From: DATATV01 sp036268615
Lineage (GTDB): Bacteria; Actinomycetota; Actinomycetes; Mycobacteriales; Pseudonocardiaceae
DNA length: 64,000 bases
Direction of reading: 5' to 3'
NCBI GenBank assembly: GCA_036268615.1
Contig: DATATV010000071.1
Coordinates: 1 to 64,000 of the forward strand
Made by a program: the position numbers and the translations under genes. The notes beneath the pieces were generated by a model that saw only the letters and a list, made by a program, of their open reading frames with translations, was not told where the DNA came from and did not search any database. Of the stretch, positions 17,984 to 26,707 are shown in pieces (positions within the stretch are counted from its first letter, which is position 1; each line of letters begins with the position of its first letter).

Positions 17984-18499
17984 ATGTCCGCCCCGGAACC
18001 CGCCGCGCAGGACGCCGACCGGATCAACGCCCTGCCGGCCGCCGAGCTGACCGAGCTGCTGCTCCAGTGTCTCGCCGTGCCGCGCTGGGCGCACGAACTG
18101 GCCGCCGGCCGTCCCTACGCCGACCGCGACGCGCTGCTGGCCAGGGCGGACGCGCTGGCGGCCGGCCTGGCCGACGCCGAGGTCCAGGCCGCCGTCGCCG
18201 ACCACCCCCGGATCGGCGAGCGGCCCTCCTCGGCGAGCACCACCGCGGCGCTGTCCGCGGCCGAACAGTCCGGAGTGGACAGCCGGGACGCGACCCTGGC
18301 CGAGCGGCTCGCCGCCGGTAACGCCGACTACGAGCGGCGGTTCGGCCATATCTATCTGGTCTGCGCGAGCGGCCGGGACGGCGCGGAGATCCTGGCCGAC
18401 CTGCGCTCCCGGCTGGCCAATCCGCCCGCGACCGAACTCGCCGTGGTCCGGGCCGAACTGGGCAAGATCGCCCACCTGCGGCTGGCCGGCCTGCGATGA
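17984..18499 (+). CDS. uraD: OHCU decarboxylase
   Basis: A 171-residue 2-oxo-4-hydroxy-4-carboxy-5-ureidoimidazoline decarboxylase that yields (S)-allantoin from the product of HIU hydrolase. The catalytic His lies in DHPRIGE, and the SGVDSRDATLAERLAAGNAD and FGHIYLVCASGRDGAEIL segments are characteristic of the helical family. ATG at 17984 is preferred over a frame opening 14 codons earlier, which would run into the promoter region. It is first in the uraD-uraH-uox operon; its stop overlaps the next start (ATGA). Confidence 0.94.
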   Translation: MSAPEPAAQDADRINALPAAELTELLLQCLAVPRWAHELAAGRPYADRDALLARADALAAGLADAEVQAAVADHPRIGERPSSASTTAALSAAEQSGVDSRDATLAERLAAGNADYERRFGHIYLVCASGRDGAEILADLRSRLANPPATELAVVRAELGKIAHLRLAGLR

Positions 18500-18837
18500 G
18501 CCGCAGCGCGATCACCACCCACGTGCTGGACACCTCGGCCGGCCGACCGGCCGAGGGCGTCCCGGTCCGGCTGGAGTACCGGGCCGCGGACGGCTGGCGG
18601 GAACTGGGCGCCGGCCACACCGACGCGGACGGGCGGATCGGCCGGATCGGGCCGGACCGGACTACCGCGGGCACCCACCGCCTGACCTTCGACACCGCGG
18701 CCTACTTCGCCCGCGACGGTCGGGAGGCGTTCTTCCCCGAGGTGTCGGTGACCTTCGACGTCCCGGACGTCGAGCAGCACTATCACGTACCGATCCTGCT
18801 GTCCCCGTTCGCGTTCTCCACCTACCGAGGGAGTTGA
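18496..18837 (+). CDS. uraH: 5-hydroxyisourate hydrolase (transthyretin-related)
   Basis: A 113-residue transthyretin-fold enzyme hydrolysing 5-hydroxyisourate, the unstable product of urate oxidase, to OHCU. Both signature motifs are present: THVLDTSAGRPAEGV at the N-terminus and the C-terminal YRGS. The conserved His of HYHVPILLSP is also visible. It overlaps uraD by four bases and lies four bases before uox, so the three sequential enzymes are co-translated. Confidence 0.97.
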   Translation: MSRSAITTHVLDTSAGRPAEGVPVRLEYRAADGWRELGAGHTDADGRIGRIGPDRTTAGTHRLTFDTAAYFARDGREAFFPEVSVTFDVPDVEQHYHVPILLSPFAFSTYRGS

Positions 18838-18841
18838 CCTG

Positions 18842-19735
18842 ATGGCCATCACGCTGGGTGCCAACCAGTACGGCAAGGCGGAGACCCGGCTGGTCACCGT
18901 GCGTCGCACGGACACCGGGGGGCACGAACTCACCGACCTCAACGTGAGCATCGCGCTGCGCGGCGACCTGGCCGCGTCCCACCTGACCGGCGACAACGCA
19001 CACGTGGTCACCACCGACACGCAGAAGAACACGGTCTTCGCCTTCGCCAAGCAGCAGCCGGTCGGCCAGATCGAGGACTTCGCGCTGCGGCTGGGCCGGC
19101 ACTTCGTCGACTCGTTCGAGCACATCACCGGCGCCCGCGTGCTGATCAGCCAGTACGAGTGGGAGCGCATCGCGGTGGACGGCCAACCGCACCCGCACTC
19201 GTTCCGCCGGGCCGGCCCCGAGCAGCGCACCACCGCCGTCACCGTCGCCGGTGACCAGACCTGGGTGCTGTCCGGCCTGACCGACCTGACCGTGCTCAAG
19301 TCGGCAGGCTCGGAGTTCCACGGTTACCCGAAGGACCCCTATACGACGCTGCCGGAGACCACCGACCGCATCCTGGCCACCGCGGTCACCGCGCGCTGGC
19401 GGCACCAGCGGCTGGACGTCGACTGGGCGGCGAGCTTCGCGACGGCCCGAGCCGGCCTGCTGTCCACCTTCGCCAGCACGCACAGCCTGGCGTTGCAGCA
19501 GACGCTCTACGCGATGGGCGAGGCGGTGCTCACCGAGCAGCCGGAGATCGCCGAGATCCGCCTGTCGCTGCCCAACAAGCATCACTTCGAAGTGGATCTG
19601 ACGCCGTTCGGACTCGCCAACGACAACGAGGTCTTCTTCGCCGCGGACCGCCCCTACGGCCAGATCGAGGGCACCGTGCTGCGCGACGACGCGGTCGACG
19701 CCGGCCTGGCGTGGTACTCGATGGCCGAATTCTGA
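18842..19735 (+). CDS. uox: Urate oxidase (uricase)
   Basis: A 297-residue cofactor-free oxidase converting urate to 5-hydroxyisourate and hydrogen peroxide. Family landmarks are ANQYGKAETRLVTV with the conserved Lys, LTGDNAHVVTTDTQKNTVFA with the conserved Thr, GSEFHGYPKDPYTTLPET, and the C-terminal PNKHHFEVDLTPFG. Both T-fold domains are complete. The ribosome binding site GAGGGAG precedes the ATG. It is the last gene of the operon; the peroxide it makes would need a catalase or peroxidase encoded elsewhere. Confidence 0.97.
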   Translation: MAITLGANQYGKAETRLVTVRRTDTGGHELTDLNVSIALRGDLAASHLTGDNAHVVTTDTQKNTVFAFAKQQPVGQIEDFALRLGRHFVDSFEHITGARVLISQYEWERIAVDGQPHPHSFRRAGPEQRTTAVTVAGDQTWVLSGLTDLTVLKSAGSEFHGYPKDPYTTLPETTDRILATAVTARWRHQRLDVDWAASFATARAGLLSTFASTHSLALQQTLYAMGEAVLTEQPEIAEIRLSLPNKHHFEVDLTPFGLANDNEVFFAADRPYGQIEGTVLRDDAVDAGLAWYSMAEF

Positions 19736-19928
19736 CCGGGATTCGCCCTGGTCAGTGGACGTGGGCAGGTGCGTGAGGGCGGACCGTGCATACGGACCGT
19801 GAAGTTTGTGTTGGGATTGACCGATTTCCCCCGGGTGAATCGCCGGTCATCAGTCGGGAAAGGGAAATCCGGCCTGTTGCGGTAGAAAAACCGGTAGCTG
19901 TCCGGAAAACCTGCATACACTGAGGCGT

Positions 19929-20540
19929 ATGAGGTTCGCCGGCAGCCAGTCCTGGCAGATCAGTTGGGGGAACGAGCGTGCGGTGGACACCGCACTGTTC
20001 CTGCGGGACACCCTGGCGCTGTCCGTGGAAACCGACCCGGACCTGCCGCTGCTGGCTCCGTCCGTGCCCGTGGTCGTGCCGCCCGGAGTCGACCGCAAAG
20101 CGGTGGCCGCGGAGTGGCCGAGCTGGTGGGCCGACGTGCTGACGTTCACCACCGCCGACCACAACGGCGACCCGGCCCAGCGGTTCGCGGCGCTGCCGAT
20201 CCGGCCGGAGTCGGCCGCCCTCACCGTCCGGCCGGCCATCCGCCAGGCCATCGTCGCGTTGCAGGCCGAGACCGCCCGGTACTTCGGTGACCAGAGCCGG
20301 GCCAACGCCGGCCGCCCGCAGTGGGTGAACGGCCCGGCGCCGCACGAGATCGTGCAGGACCTCGAACTGAGCCTCGGCCGCACGGCCCGGCCGTTCCGGC
20401 TGGTGGTGACCGAGATTCCGGTGGCCGGCGCGGTGTGGCTGCGGCTGGCCGACGAGCACGTCCTGGCCTCGACGGAGTTCCTCAAGGACCACAACCGCAG
20501 CACCCCGGCACTGCGCGCGGTGCTCGCCGAACTCGCCTGA
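19929..20540 (+). CDS. Unknown protein downstream of uricase
   Basis: A 203-residue soluble protein with no signal peptide or membrane segment and no family I recognise. It begins MRFAGSQSWQISWGNERAVD, has a tryptophan-rich stretch AEWPSWWADVLTF near residue 65, and ends with VVTEIPVAGAVWLRLADEHVLAS-type strands. Balanced composition and in-phase codon bias support it as a real gene. It follows uox on the same strand after 193 bases without a hairpin, so co-transcription is possible. It does not look like ureidoglycolate lyase (AllA), the missing pathway step. Function unknown. Confidence 0.7.
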   Translation: MRFAGSQSWQISWGNERAVDTALFLRDTLALSVETDPDLPLLAPSVPVVVPPGVDRKAVAAEWPSWWADVLTFTTADHNGDPAQRFAALPIRPESAALTVRPAIRQAIVALQAETARYFGDQSRANAGRPQWVNGPAPHEIVQDLELSLGRTARPFRLVVTEIPVAGAVWLRLADEHVLASTEFLKDHNRSTPALRAVLAELA

Positions 20541-20629
20541 AACTTTTCCGCCGGGTCATGTCGAGACCGGGCCGACGGCACCGACCTCCTGGTGACAGCA
20601 ACCATTTCCGCAGCTCACCGGGAGTTCTG

Positions 20630-21187
20630 ATGCGCAAGTTCTTCTCGTTCGTCGTGGTCTCCGTCGACGGTTACCACGAGGCCCCCGACCACAGCCTGGA
20701 CTGGAACAACGTGGACGCGGAGTTCAACGAGTTCGCCGCGGCCCAACTCGACGGCATCGACACGCTGGTCTTCGGCCGGGCCACCTACGAGGGCATGGCC
20801 AGTTTCTGGCCGACGGCGTTCGCGATCGAGGCCGATCCGGAGATCGCGTCGAGGATGAACGACAAGCCGAAGATCGTCGTGTCCCGCACGCTGACCAGCG
20901 CGGACTGGGCCAACACCCGGGTGGTCCGCGACAACCTGGCCGATGAGTTCACCCGGCTCAAGCAGCAGCCCGGCAAGGACATCGCGATCTTCGGCAGCTC
21001 GAAGCTGACCGTGGAGCTGATCCGGCTGGGCCTGATCGACGAGGTGGCCGTGATGGTGATGCCGGTGCTGCTCGGCGACGGCACGCCGCTGTTCCAGGGC
21101 CTGCCCGAGCACGTCCGGCTGACCCGGACCGGCGTGCGCCCGTTCGACAACGGCAACACCCTGAGCTACTACCGACCGACCTCCTGA
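20630..21187 (+). CDS. Dihydrofolate reductase-like (RibD C-terminal fold) protein
   Basis: A 185-residue NADPH-dependent reductase-fold protein. Typical landmarks are VVVSVDGYHEAPDHSLDW at the N-terminus, DTLVFGRATYEGMASFWP, KIVVSRTL, and DIAIFGSSKLTVELIRLGL followed by DEVAVMVMPVLLGDGTPLF. These small RibD-C proteins are widespread in actinomycetes and mostly uncharacterised; true folate reduction is unlikely. GGGAG lies before the ATG at 20630. Its 3' end overlaps the convergent DUF6986 gene by 19 bases. Confidence 0.88.
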   Translation: MRKFFSFVVVSVDGYHEAPDHSLDWNNVDAEFNEFAAAQLDGIDTLVFGRATYEGMASFWPTAFAIEADPEIASRMNDKPKIVVSRTLTSADWANTRVVRDNLADEFTRLKQQPGKDIAIFGSSKLTVELIRLGLIDEVAVMVMPVLLGDGTPLFQGLPEHVRLTRTGVRPFDNGNTLSYYRPTS

Positions 21188-22446
21188 CCAGCCGGTCTGC
21201 GGGCCAGCGAGTGCAGCCGTTCGACCGACAGTCCGGTGGCCGCGGTCAGTTCGGCCCGATCCCAGGCGCCACAGTCCAGCGCACGCAGCAGGAACCCGGC
21301 CAGCACCCGGGCCGAGGCCGGCTCGTCGGCGATCGAGCCGGCCGCACCACCGCCCGCGTAGGCGGCCAGCCGGGCCGCCGCGGTCGGGCCGCCGCCCCGG
21401 TAGAAGCCGAACACCGCCGCGTAGCGGGTGACCAACTGGTGCGGATGCAGATCCCAGCCCTGGTAGAAGCCGTGCGCCAGGGAGCGGGCCACCAGCCCGG
21501 CGTGCGTGCGCCAGCCGTGCCGGACCGCCTCGGCGTCGCCGACCGGCAGCACATTGGTGGAGCCGTCCGAGCACCACACGCCGGTGCCGGCGGCGGACAC
21601 CTGCATGACGTGCCGGGCGAAGTCGCACGCGCCGTGCGCCAGGTGCTGGCTGCTGATCGGCAGGCCGCACGCGGCGGTGTAGTCGTACGTGCCGAAGTGC
21701 AGCCCGCTGACCCGGCCATCGCCGGCCGCGATGAAGCCGGGCAGCGCGAGCCGCCCGGTTGAGTCCACAATGGACTCGGTTGTCTCCACCTGGATCTCGA
21801 AGCGCAGTGCGCCGGCCGGCAGCGCGTGCCGCGCCTCCAGCAGGGCCAGTAGCTCGGCGAACACCTCGACCTGCTCGACGGCGGTGACCTTGGGAAAGGT
21901 CAGCACGAACCCGGCCGGCAGGGTGTTGCCGGTCGCATCGAACAGCGTGGTCAGGAAGACGTCCAGCGTGCGGATCGACCGGTCGCGCAACGCCGGGGTG
22001 TCGAACGACTTGACCCGCAGACCGTGCCAGGCCGGCGCGGTGCCGTCCCGGTGCCAGCCGGCGACGACGGTCGCGGCGGCCACCGCGTCGGCGTCCTCGG
22101 TGTCGTCGGCCGGCTCGCCGTAACCGTCCTCGAAGTCGACCCGCAGGTCCTCGACCGGCTCGGCGGCCAGCTTGGCCAGCACCCGCTCGTACACCGGTTC
22201 GGCCAGGTCAGCGGCGAGTCCGGCCACCTCGGCCAGCGCGGCCGGGGTGGCCGCGTGCCGGCGCAGCGCGTCGGTGGCCGCGGCGCCCCAGCGGGCCGGG
22301 AGGTCCGCGGCGACCTGGCCGGCCGACAGGTAGCAGGTGTGCACCGGCTGCCGGCCGGCCCGCTCCCCCGGATGACTCACCGCCCGCCGTTCGTCCACTT
22401 CGGATAGTCGGGCGGTGAGCCGCGCCACCGCTGCCGGATCGAGCAC
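21169..22446 (-). CDS. DUF6986, HpcH/HpaI aldolase-like protein
   Basis: A 425-residue protein resembling the HpcH/HpaI aldolase and citrate lyase beta-chain superfamily. Metal- and CoA-type motifs visible are LRVDFEDGYGEP near residue 110 and RFEIQVETTESIVDSTG near residue 230, with a FGTYDYTAACG segment. The gene follows malate synthase by one base; GTG at 22446 fits that junction, although the frame opens 15 codons earlier inside aceB. The tight pairing suggests a role in glyoxylate or a related C2-C4 condensation/cleavage, but no reaction is established from sequence. Confidence 0.8.
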   Translation of the reverse strand: MLDPAAVARLTARLSEVDERRAVSHPGERAGRQPVHTCYLSAGQVAADLPARWGAAATDALRRHAATPAALAEVAGLAADLAEPVYERVLAKLAAEPVEDLRVDFEDGYGEPADDTEDADAVAAATVVAGWHRDGTAPAWHGLRVKSFDTPALRDRSIRTLDVFLTTLFDATGNTLPAGFVLTFPKVTAVEQVEVFAELLALLEARHALPAGALRFEIQVETTESIVDSTGRLALPGFIAAGDGRVSGLHFGTYDYTAACGLPISSQHLAHGACDFARHVMQVSAAGTGVWCSDGSTNVLPVGDAEAVRHGWRTHAGLVARSLAHGFYQGWDLHPHQLVTRYAAVFGFYRGGGPTAAARLAAYAGGGAAGSIADEPASARVLAGFLLRALDCGAWDRAELTAATGLSVERLHSLARRPAGQEVGR

Positions 22447-22447
22447 G

Positions 22448-24022
22448 TCAGTCGATCCGCTGGTAGGCCGGCAGGGTGAGGAAGTCGACAAACGTGTCGG
22501 CGAGCGCGACCTGCTCGAAGATCTCGCAGGCGGTGTTGAGCTGCTCGCCGACCACGTCGGCCAGCTCGGCCCTGGTCTCGGCGAGAAGCGACCGGACCAG
22601 CTCCGCGGTCACCTGCTGGCCGTTGTCCAGCACCACCTCGTTGTGCACCCACTGCCAGATCTGCGAACGGGAGATCTCGGCGGTCGCCGCGTCCTCCATC
22701 AGGTTGTGGATGGCCGCCGCGCCGTTGCCCGACAGCCAGGAGGCCAGGTACCGCACGCCCACGTCCACCGCGGCCCGCAGGCCGTGCTCGGTGGCCGCGC
22801 CCGGAGTGCTCTCGATGTCCAACAGCTGGTCAGCGGTGACCGACACCTCCGCCCGCAGCCGGTCCAGCTGGTTGGGCCGATCACCGAGCACGCCGTCGAA
22901 CACGTCCTTGCAGATCGGCACGAGCCCCGGGTGGGCCACCCACGAGCCGTCAAAACCGTCGCCGGCCTCGCGCTGCTTGTCCGCAGTCACCTTGGCCAGC
23001 GCCTGCTTGTTGGCCTCGGGATCGCGGCTGGGGATGAACGCGGCCATGCCGCCCATCGCGAACGCGCCGCGCTGGTGGCAGGTGCGCACCAGCAGTTCGG
23101 TGTAGGCGCGCATGAACGGCACGGTCATGCCGACCGAGTTGCGGTCGGGCAGCACGAACTTCGGCCCGGCGTCCCGGAAGTTCTTGATCACGCTGAACAG
23201 GTAGTCCCACCGGCCGGCGTTCAGACCGGAGGCGTGTTCGCGCAGCTCGTAGAGGATCTCCTCCATCTCGAACGCGGCGGTGATCGTCTCGATCAGCACG
23301 GTCGCCCGCACGGTGCCGTGCGGGATGCCCAGCCGGGCCTCGGCGGCGGTGAACACGTCGTTCCACAGCCGGGCTTCCAGGTGGCTCTCGGTCTTGGCCA
23401 GGTAGAAGTACGGGCCGCTGCCGCGCTCGATGAGCTCCTTGGCGTTGTGGAAGAAGTGCAGGCCGAAATCGACCAGCGCACCGACCACCGGCTCGCCGTC
23501 CACCTCAAGGTGGCGCTCGGGCAGGTGCCAGCCGCGCGGCCGGACCACGATCGTGGCCAACTTCTGGTCGGTGGCCAGCGCGTACCGCTTGCCCTCCGGC
23601 GAGCTGAACGAGATCTGCCGGCGGACCGCGTCATAGAGGTTGACCTGGCCGGACACGACGTTGGCCCAGTGCGGGGTGTTCGCGTCCTCCAGATCGGCCA
23701 GCCAGACGTTGGCACCGGAGTTGAGCGCGTTGATGGTCATCTTGCGCTCGGTCGGACCGGTGATCTCCACCCGGCGGTCGGTCAGGTCGGCCGGCGCCGG
23801 GGCCACCCGCCACTCCCCGGTCCGGACCTGCTCGGTCTCCGGCAGGAAGTCCAGGCGCCGCTCCCGCGCGATCTGCTCGCGCCGCTGCGCCCGGCGGGCC
23901 AGCAGTTCGTCGCGCCGAGGGCCGAACTCCCGCTGCAACTCGGCGATGAAGTCCAGCGCCTCGGGGGTGAGGATCTGCTCACCCCGGTCGACCGGCTTGC
24001 CGAGCACCCTGATCCCAGACAT
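22448..24022 (-). CDS. aceB: Malate synthase A
   Basis: A 524-residue cytosolic enzyme condensing glyoxylate with acetyl-CoA to malate, giving the carbon of allantoin an exit into the TCA cycle. Seen: NSGANVWLADLEDANTPHW and RATVLIETITAAFEMEEILYELR, which carry the active-site Arg-Glu-Asp network, plus GRWDYLFSVIKNF and GSWVAHPGLVPI. Length is normal for the A isoform. It leads a two-gene unit with DUF6986 and is divergent from the IclR regulator at 24.1 kb, which likely represses it; isocitrate lyase is not nearby, so allantoin-derived glyoxylate is the probable substrate. Confidence 0.97.
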   Translation of the reverse strand: MSGIRVLGKPVDRGEQILTPEALDFIAELQREFGPRRDELLARRAQRREQIARERRLDFLPETEQVRTGEWRVAPAPADLTDRRVEITGPTERKMTINALNSGANVWLADLEDANTPHWANVVSGQVNLYDAVRRQISFSSPEGKRYALATDQKLATIVVRPRGWHLPERHLEVDGEPVVGALVDFGLHFFHNAKELIERGSGPYFYLAKTESHLEARLWNDVFTAAEARLGIPHGTVRATVLIETITAAFEMEEILYELREHASGLNAGRWDYLFSVIKNFRDAGPKFVLPDRNSVGMTVPFMRAYTELLVRTCHQRGAFAMGGMAAFIPSRDPEANKQALAKVTADKQREAGDGFDGSWVAHPGLVPICKDVFDGVLGDRPNQLDRLRAEVSVTADQLLDIESTPGAATEHGLRAAVDVGVRYLASWLSGNGAAAIHNLMEDAATAEISRSQIWQWVHNEVVLDNGQQVTAELVRSLLAETRAELADVVGEQLNTACEIFEQVALADTFVDFLTLPAYQRID

Positions 24023-24072
24023 CGAATCAACCCCATCTCCGCCGCGCGGTCTCGTGGTACTTTTCCTTATCG

Positions 24073-24088
24073 TGGATTTCTACTTCCA
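24073..24088. promoter_or_regulatory. Candidate IclR-type operator, TGGAT-N6-TTCCA
   Basis: The 88-base gap between aceB and the IclR gene holds TGGAT-N6-TTCCA, with an extra TTCC ten bases to the left. Spacing and half-sites match the TGGAA-N6-TTCCG element between the urate and allantoin operons, suggesting one regulator for both. Confidence 0.5.
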
Positions 24089-24110
24089 AAAATGACCGAA
24101 GGCAAGCGGG

Positions 24111-24890
24111 ATGGGACGCACGGAACAGTCCGGGGGACATGGCCGGAGCAACGGCGGAGTGCAGTCGGTCGAGCGCTCGTTCGAGGTGCTGGAACTGCTT
24201 GCTGACGCCGGCGGCGAGGTGGGCCTGAGCGAGCTGGCCGAGACCTCCGGGCTGCCGCTGCCCACCATCCACCGGATCATGCGCACGCTGGTCGCCGGCG
24301 GTTACGCCCGCCAGCAACCGTCCCGCCGCTACGCGCTGGGCCCCCGGTTGATCCGGCTGGGCGAGACCGCGGGCCGCGCGCTCGGCGCCTGGGCCCGCCC
24401 CTATCTGGCCGGGCTGACCGAGGCGGTCGGCGAGACGGCGAACATGGCGATCCTGGACGGCGACCAGATCGTCTACGTGGCGCAGGTGCCCTCGCCGCAC
24501 CCGATGCGAATGTTCACCGAGGTCGGCCGGCGGGTGGACCTGTACTGCACCGCGGTCGGCAAGGCGGTGCTCGCGCAACTGCCCGAGCAGCGGGTCACCG
24601 CCCTGCTCGCGCACGGCGAGCTGCGTGCCAAGACCGAGCACACCATCACCGACCTGGCGCTGCTGCACCGCGAGTTGGCCGCGACCCGCGAACGGGGTTA
24701 CGCGATCGACGACGGCGAGCAGGAGATCGGGGTGCGCTGTCTGGCCGTCGTGGTGCCCGGCGCGCCGACCGGCACGGCACTCTCGATCAGCGGGCCGGAG
24801 TTCCGGATGTCCCGGCTGATCGAGTCCGACGTGGTGCCGTTGATGCGGTCGGCGGCGGCGAAACTGGCGGCACAGCTGACCGTCGACTGA
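24111..24890 (+). CDS. allR: IclR-family regulator, AllR-like
   Basis: A 259-residue repressor of the IclR family. The N-terminal winged helix-turn-helix (residues 15-75) reads SVERSFEVLELLADAGGEVG then LSELAETSGLPLPTIHRIM; the C-terminal GAF-like effector domain contains MRMFTEVGRRVDLYCTAVGK and GYAIDDGEQEIGVRCLAVVV. In Streptomyces coelicolor, AllR controls allantoin and glyoxylate genes and is located beside aceB and allantoinase genes, the same neighbourhood as here. It is therefore the likely regulator of aceB and of the divergent allantoin/urate operons, with allantoate or glyoxylate as plausible effectors. AllR assignment is by context. Confidence 0.85.
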   Translation: MGRTEQSGGHGRSNGGVQSVERSFEVLELLADAGGEVGLSELAETSGLPLPTIHRIMRTLVAGGYARQQPSRRYALGPRLIRLGETAGRALGAWARPYLAGLTEAVGETANMAILDGDQIVYVAQVPSPHPMRMFTEVGRRVDLYCTAVGKAVLAQLPEQRVTALLAHGELRAKTEHTITDLALLHRELAATRERGYAIDDGEQEIGVRCLAVVVPGAPTGTALSISGPEFRMSRLIESDVVPLMRSAAAKLAAQLTVD

Positions 24891-25034
24891 TGACTGTCGG
24901 CTGACCAGACAACATAATGGTCTGCTCTTTCGACCAATTCTCGGGTGAGGTCGATTCGCCGTACGTCCGAACACGAATTACGCTCCCGATGATCAGGCCG
25001 GGTTAACCGTGACATCGATGTCGATCGTCGGACG

Positions 25035-25054
25035 ATTCACCTGTATTGGTGAAT
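25035..25054. repeat. Palindrome ATTCACC-N6-GGTGAAT
   Basis: A perfect 7-bp inverted repeat with a 6-base spacer in the 296-base, relatively AT-rich gap before the wax-ester synthase gene. It may be an operator for a TetR-like regulator or a small hairpin; no further evidence. Confidence 0.4.
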
Positions 25055-25186
25055 GACGAGGCCAGTGACGCCTGCTTGTAACCTGTGCAGTATCTCCTCG
25101 CCACGAACGAGGTTTTGGCTGTACCCATACGTGTAATCCACGGCAACGTCTGCCGGCCTCCCCGCCAAAAGTTAAGGAGATCTTCC

Positions 25187-26605
25187 ATGGGCTATGACCG
25201 GCTCAGCGGCCTCGACACCGCATTCCTCTGTCTGGACAGCCGGTCCGCGCCGATGAATCTCGGCGCACTCACCATCTTCGCGCCGAGCCAGGCCGTGCAC
25301 CCCACCCGGTTGGTGGAGCTGCTGCGCGACCGGGCCGGCCGCATTCCGCGGCTGCGGCAACGCGCGCGGAGCATGTTGATGCCGCTGGGCGCCGTGCAGT
25401 GGGTACCCGACCCGGACTTCGACGTCAGCCGGCACGTGCACGCCCACCACCTGCCCCGGCCGCACGACCCGAACCAGCTGACCGAGAAGGTCAGCGAGCT
25501 GATCAGCCGGCGACTCGAACTCGACCGGCCGCTGTGGGAACTGCACGTGCTCACCGGACTGCCCGGCGGCCGGTTCGCCCTGCTGGCCAAGCTGCACCAC
25601 GCGCTGGCCGACGGCGCGGGCGCGGTGATGATCGGCCTCGGCCTGATGGACGGCTTCACCCGGCCGCCGGTCACCGAGATCCCCGAACCATCCACTGTGG
25701 GCAGTAACACCTTCGACCTCGCGCTCGACATGGCGCGTCGGGCGTTGGGTTCGGTCCGGCCGGTGAACGGCACGGTGCCTGCGTTGGATCGGCTGCCCGC
25801 GAAGGCCCGGCAGGTGCAGGAGTCGTTCGGCATCGCCGCGTCGGTGATGCGCGGCGCCCGACCGCCCGCGGTGGCGTCGCCGCTGTTGGCCACCCCGTCT
25901 CCGGATCGGCAGCTGGCCACCCTGCGGATCGGCCTGGACGCGATCAAGGAGGTGCGGGCCCAGCACGGGGGGACCAACAACGACGTGTTGCTCGCGCTGT
26001 TGTCCGGTGCGCTGCGGGACTGGCTGTTGCGCCGTGGTGAGCCGGTCGACGGGCGGACCGTGCGGACGCTCGTGCCGGTCAATTCACGCGGCCGGGCCGA
26101 CGGGCGGACCGGCGGCCAGCCTGATGGTCGGGCCGGGGCGGGCAACCAGCTGTCCGGTTATCTGTGCGATCTGCCCGTGGGGGAGCCTGATCCGGTGCGG
26201 CGGCTGGTCCTGGTGCGGGAGGCAATGGATCGCAACAAGGAGGCTGGGACCCGGCAGGGGGCAGGGGCGTTGCCGATGCTTGCCGAGCGGGTTCCGGCCG
26301 CGTTGCACCGGGTCGCCATGCCGCTGATGAGTGGTGGGGCCGCATTCCTCTTTGACACGGTGGCCACCAACGTGCAGCTGCCTCGGGTGTCGCTCGCCTT
26401 CGACGGGGCTGCGTTGCAGGAGATTTATCCGGTTGTTCCGCTGGCCGCCGGACATGCTCTGGCCGTCGCGTTCTGCGGGTACGGGGACGCCGTGCATGTC
26501 GGGCTTTGCGGGAATGCTGACGCTTTGCCTGATCTGCATACGATCGCTGACGGGTTCGACGGGGCTTTGGCGGATCTTCGGGAGTTGTGTGCCCAGTCCG
26601 CCTGA
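25187..26605 (+). CDS. Wax-ester synthase/diacylglycerol acyltransferase (WS/DGAT)
   Basis: A 472-residue acyltransferase making triacylglycerol or wax esters from acyl-CoA and diacylglycerol or fatty alcohol at the membrane-lipid droplet interface. The active-site motif HHALADG is near residue 145, and the second family motif region around GTNNDVLLALLSGALRDWL is clear, as is NVQLP near the C-terminus. AAGGAGA lies six bases before ATG. An insertion rich in Gly/Arg/Asp (GRADGRTGGQPDGRAG, about residues 305-322) separates LVPVN from NQLSGYL, where relatives are shorter. The final third uses more G/T-ending codons than the rest. It stands alone. Confidence 0.93.
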   Translation: MGYDRLSGLDTAFLCLDSRSAPMNLGALTIFAPSQAVHPTRLVELLRDRAGRIPRLRQRARSMLMPLGAVQWVPDPDFDVSRHVHAHHLPRPHDPNQLTEKVSELISRRLELDRPLWELHVLTGLPGGRFALLAKLHHALADGAGAVMIGLGLMDGFTRPPVTEIPEPSTVGSNTFDLALDMARRALGSVRPVNGTVPALDRLPAKARQVQESFGIAASVMRGARPPAVASPLLATPSPDRQLATLRIGLDAIKEVRAQHGGTNNDVLLALLSGALRDWLLRRGEPVDGRTVRTLVPVNSRGRADGRTGGQPDGRAGAGNQLSGYLCDLPVGEPDPVRRLVLVREAMDRNKEAGTRQGAGALPMLAERVPAALHRVAMPLMSGGAAFLFDTVATNVQLPRVSLAFDGAALQEIYPVVPLAAGHALAVAFCGYGDAVHVGLCGNADALPDLHTIADGFDGALADLRELCAQSA

Positions 26606-26637
26606 GGCCGTGTCGCCGTTGTCTCACGAACGCGTGA

Positions 26638-26661
26638 TGGGAGTGGCCGCAGCCACTCCCA
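26638..26661. terminator. Bidirectional hairpin terminator
   Basis: TGGGAGTGGC and its complement form a 10-bp stem around a CGCA loop between the convergent WS/DGAT gene and the amidase operon; it can serve both strands. Confidence 0.7.
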
Positions 26662-26707
26662 CCACGGGACAGCCTTCAGAAGTTCCAGACGCTCGACAGC
26701 CGCGAAG

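Noticed and set aside
19929..20540. Ureidoglycolate lyase (AllA)
   Set aside because: Length and position were tempting, but no AllA-like cupin motif is visible.
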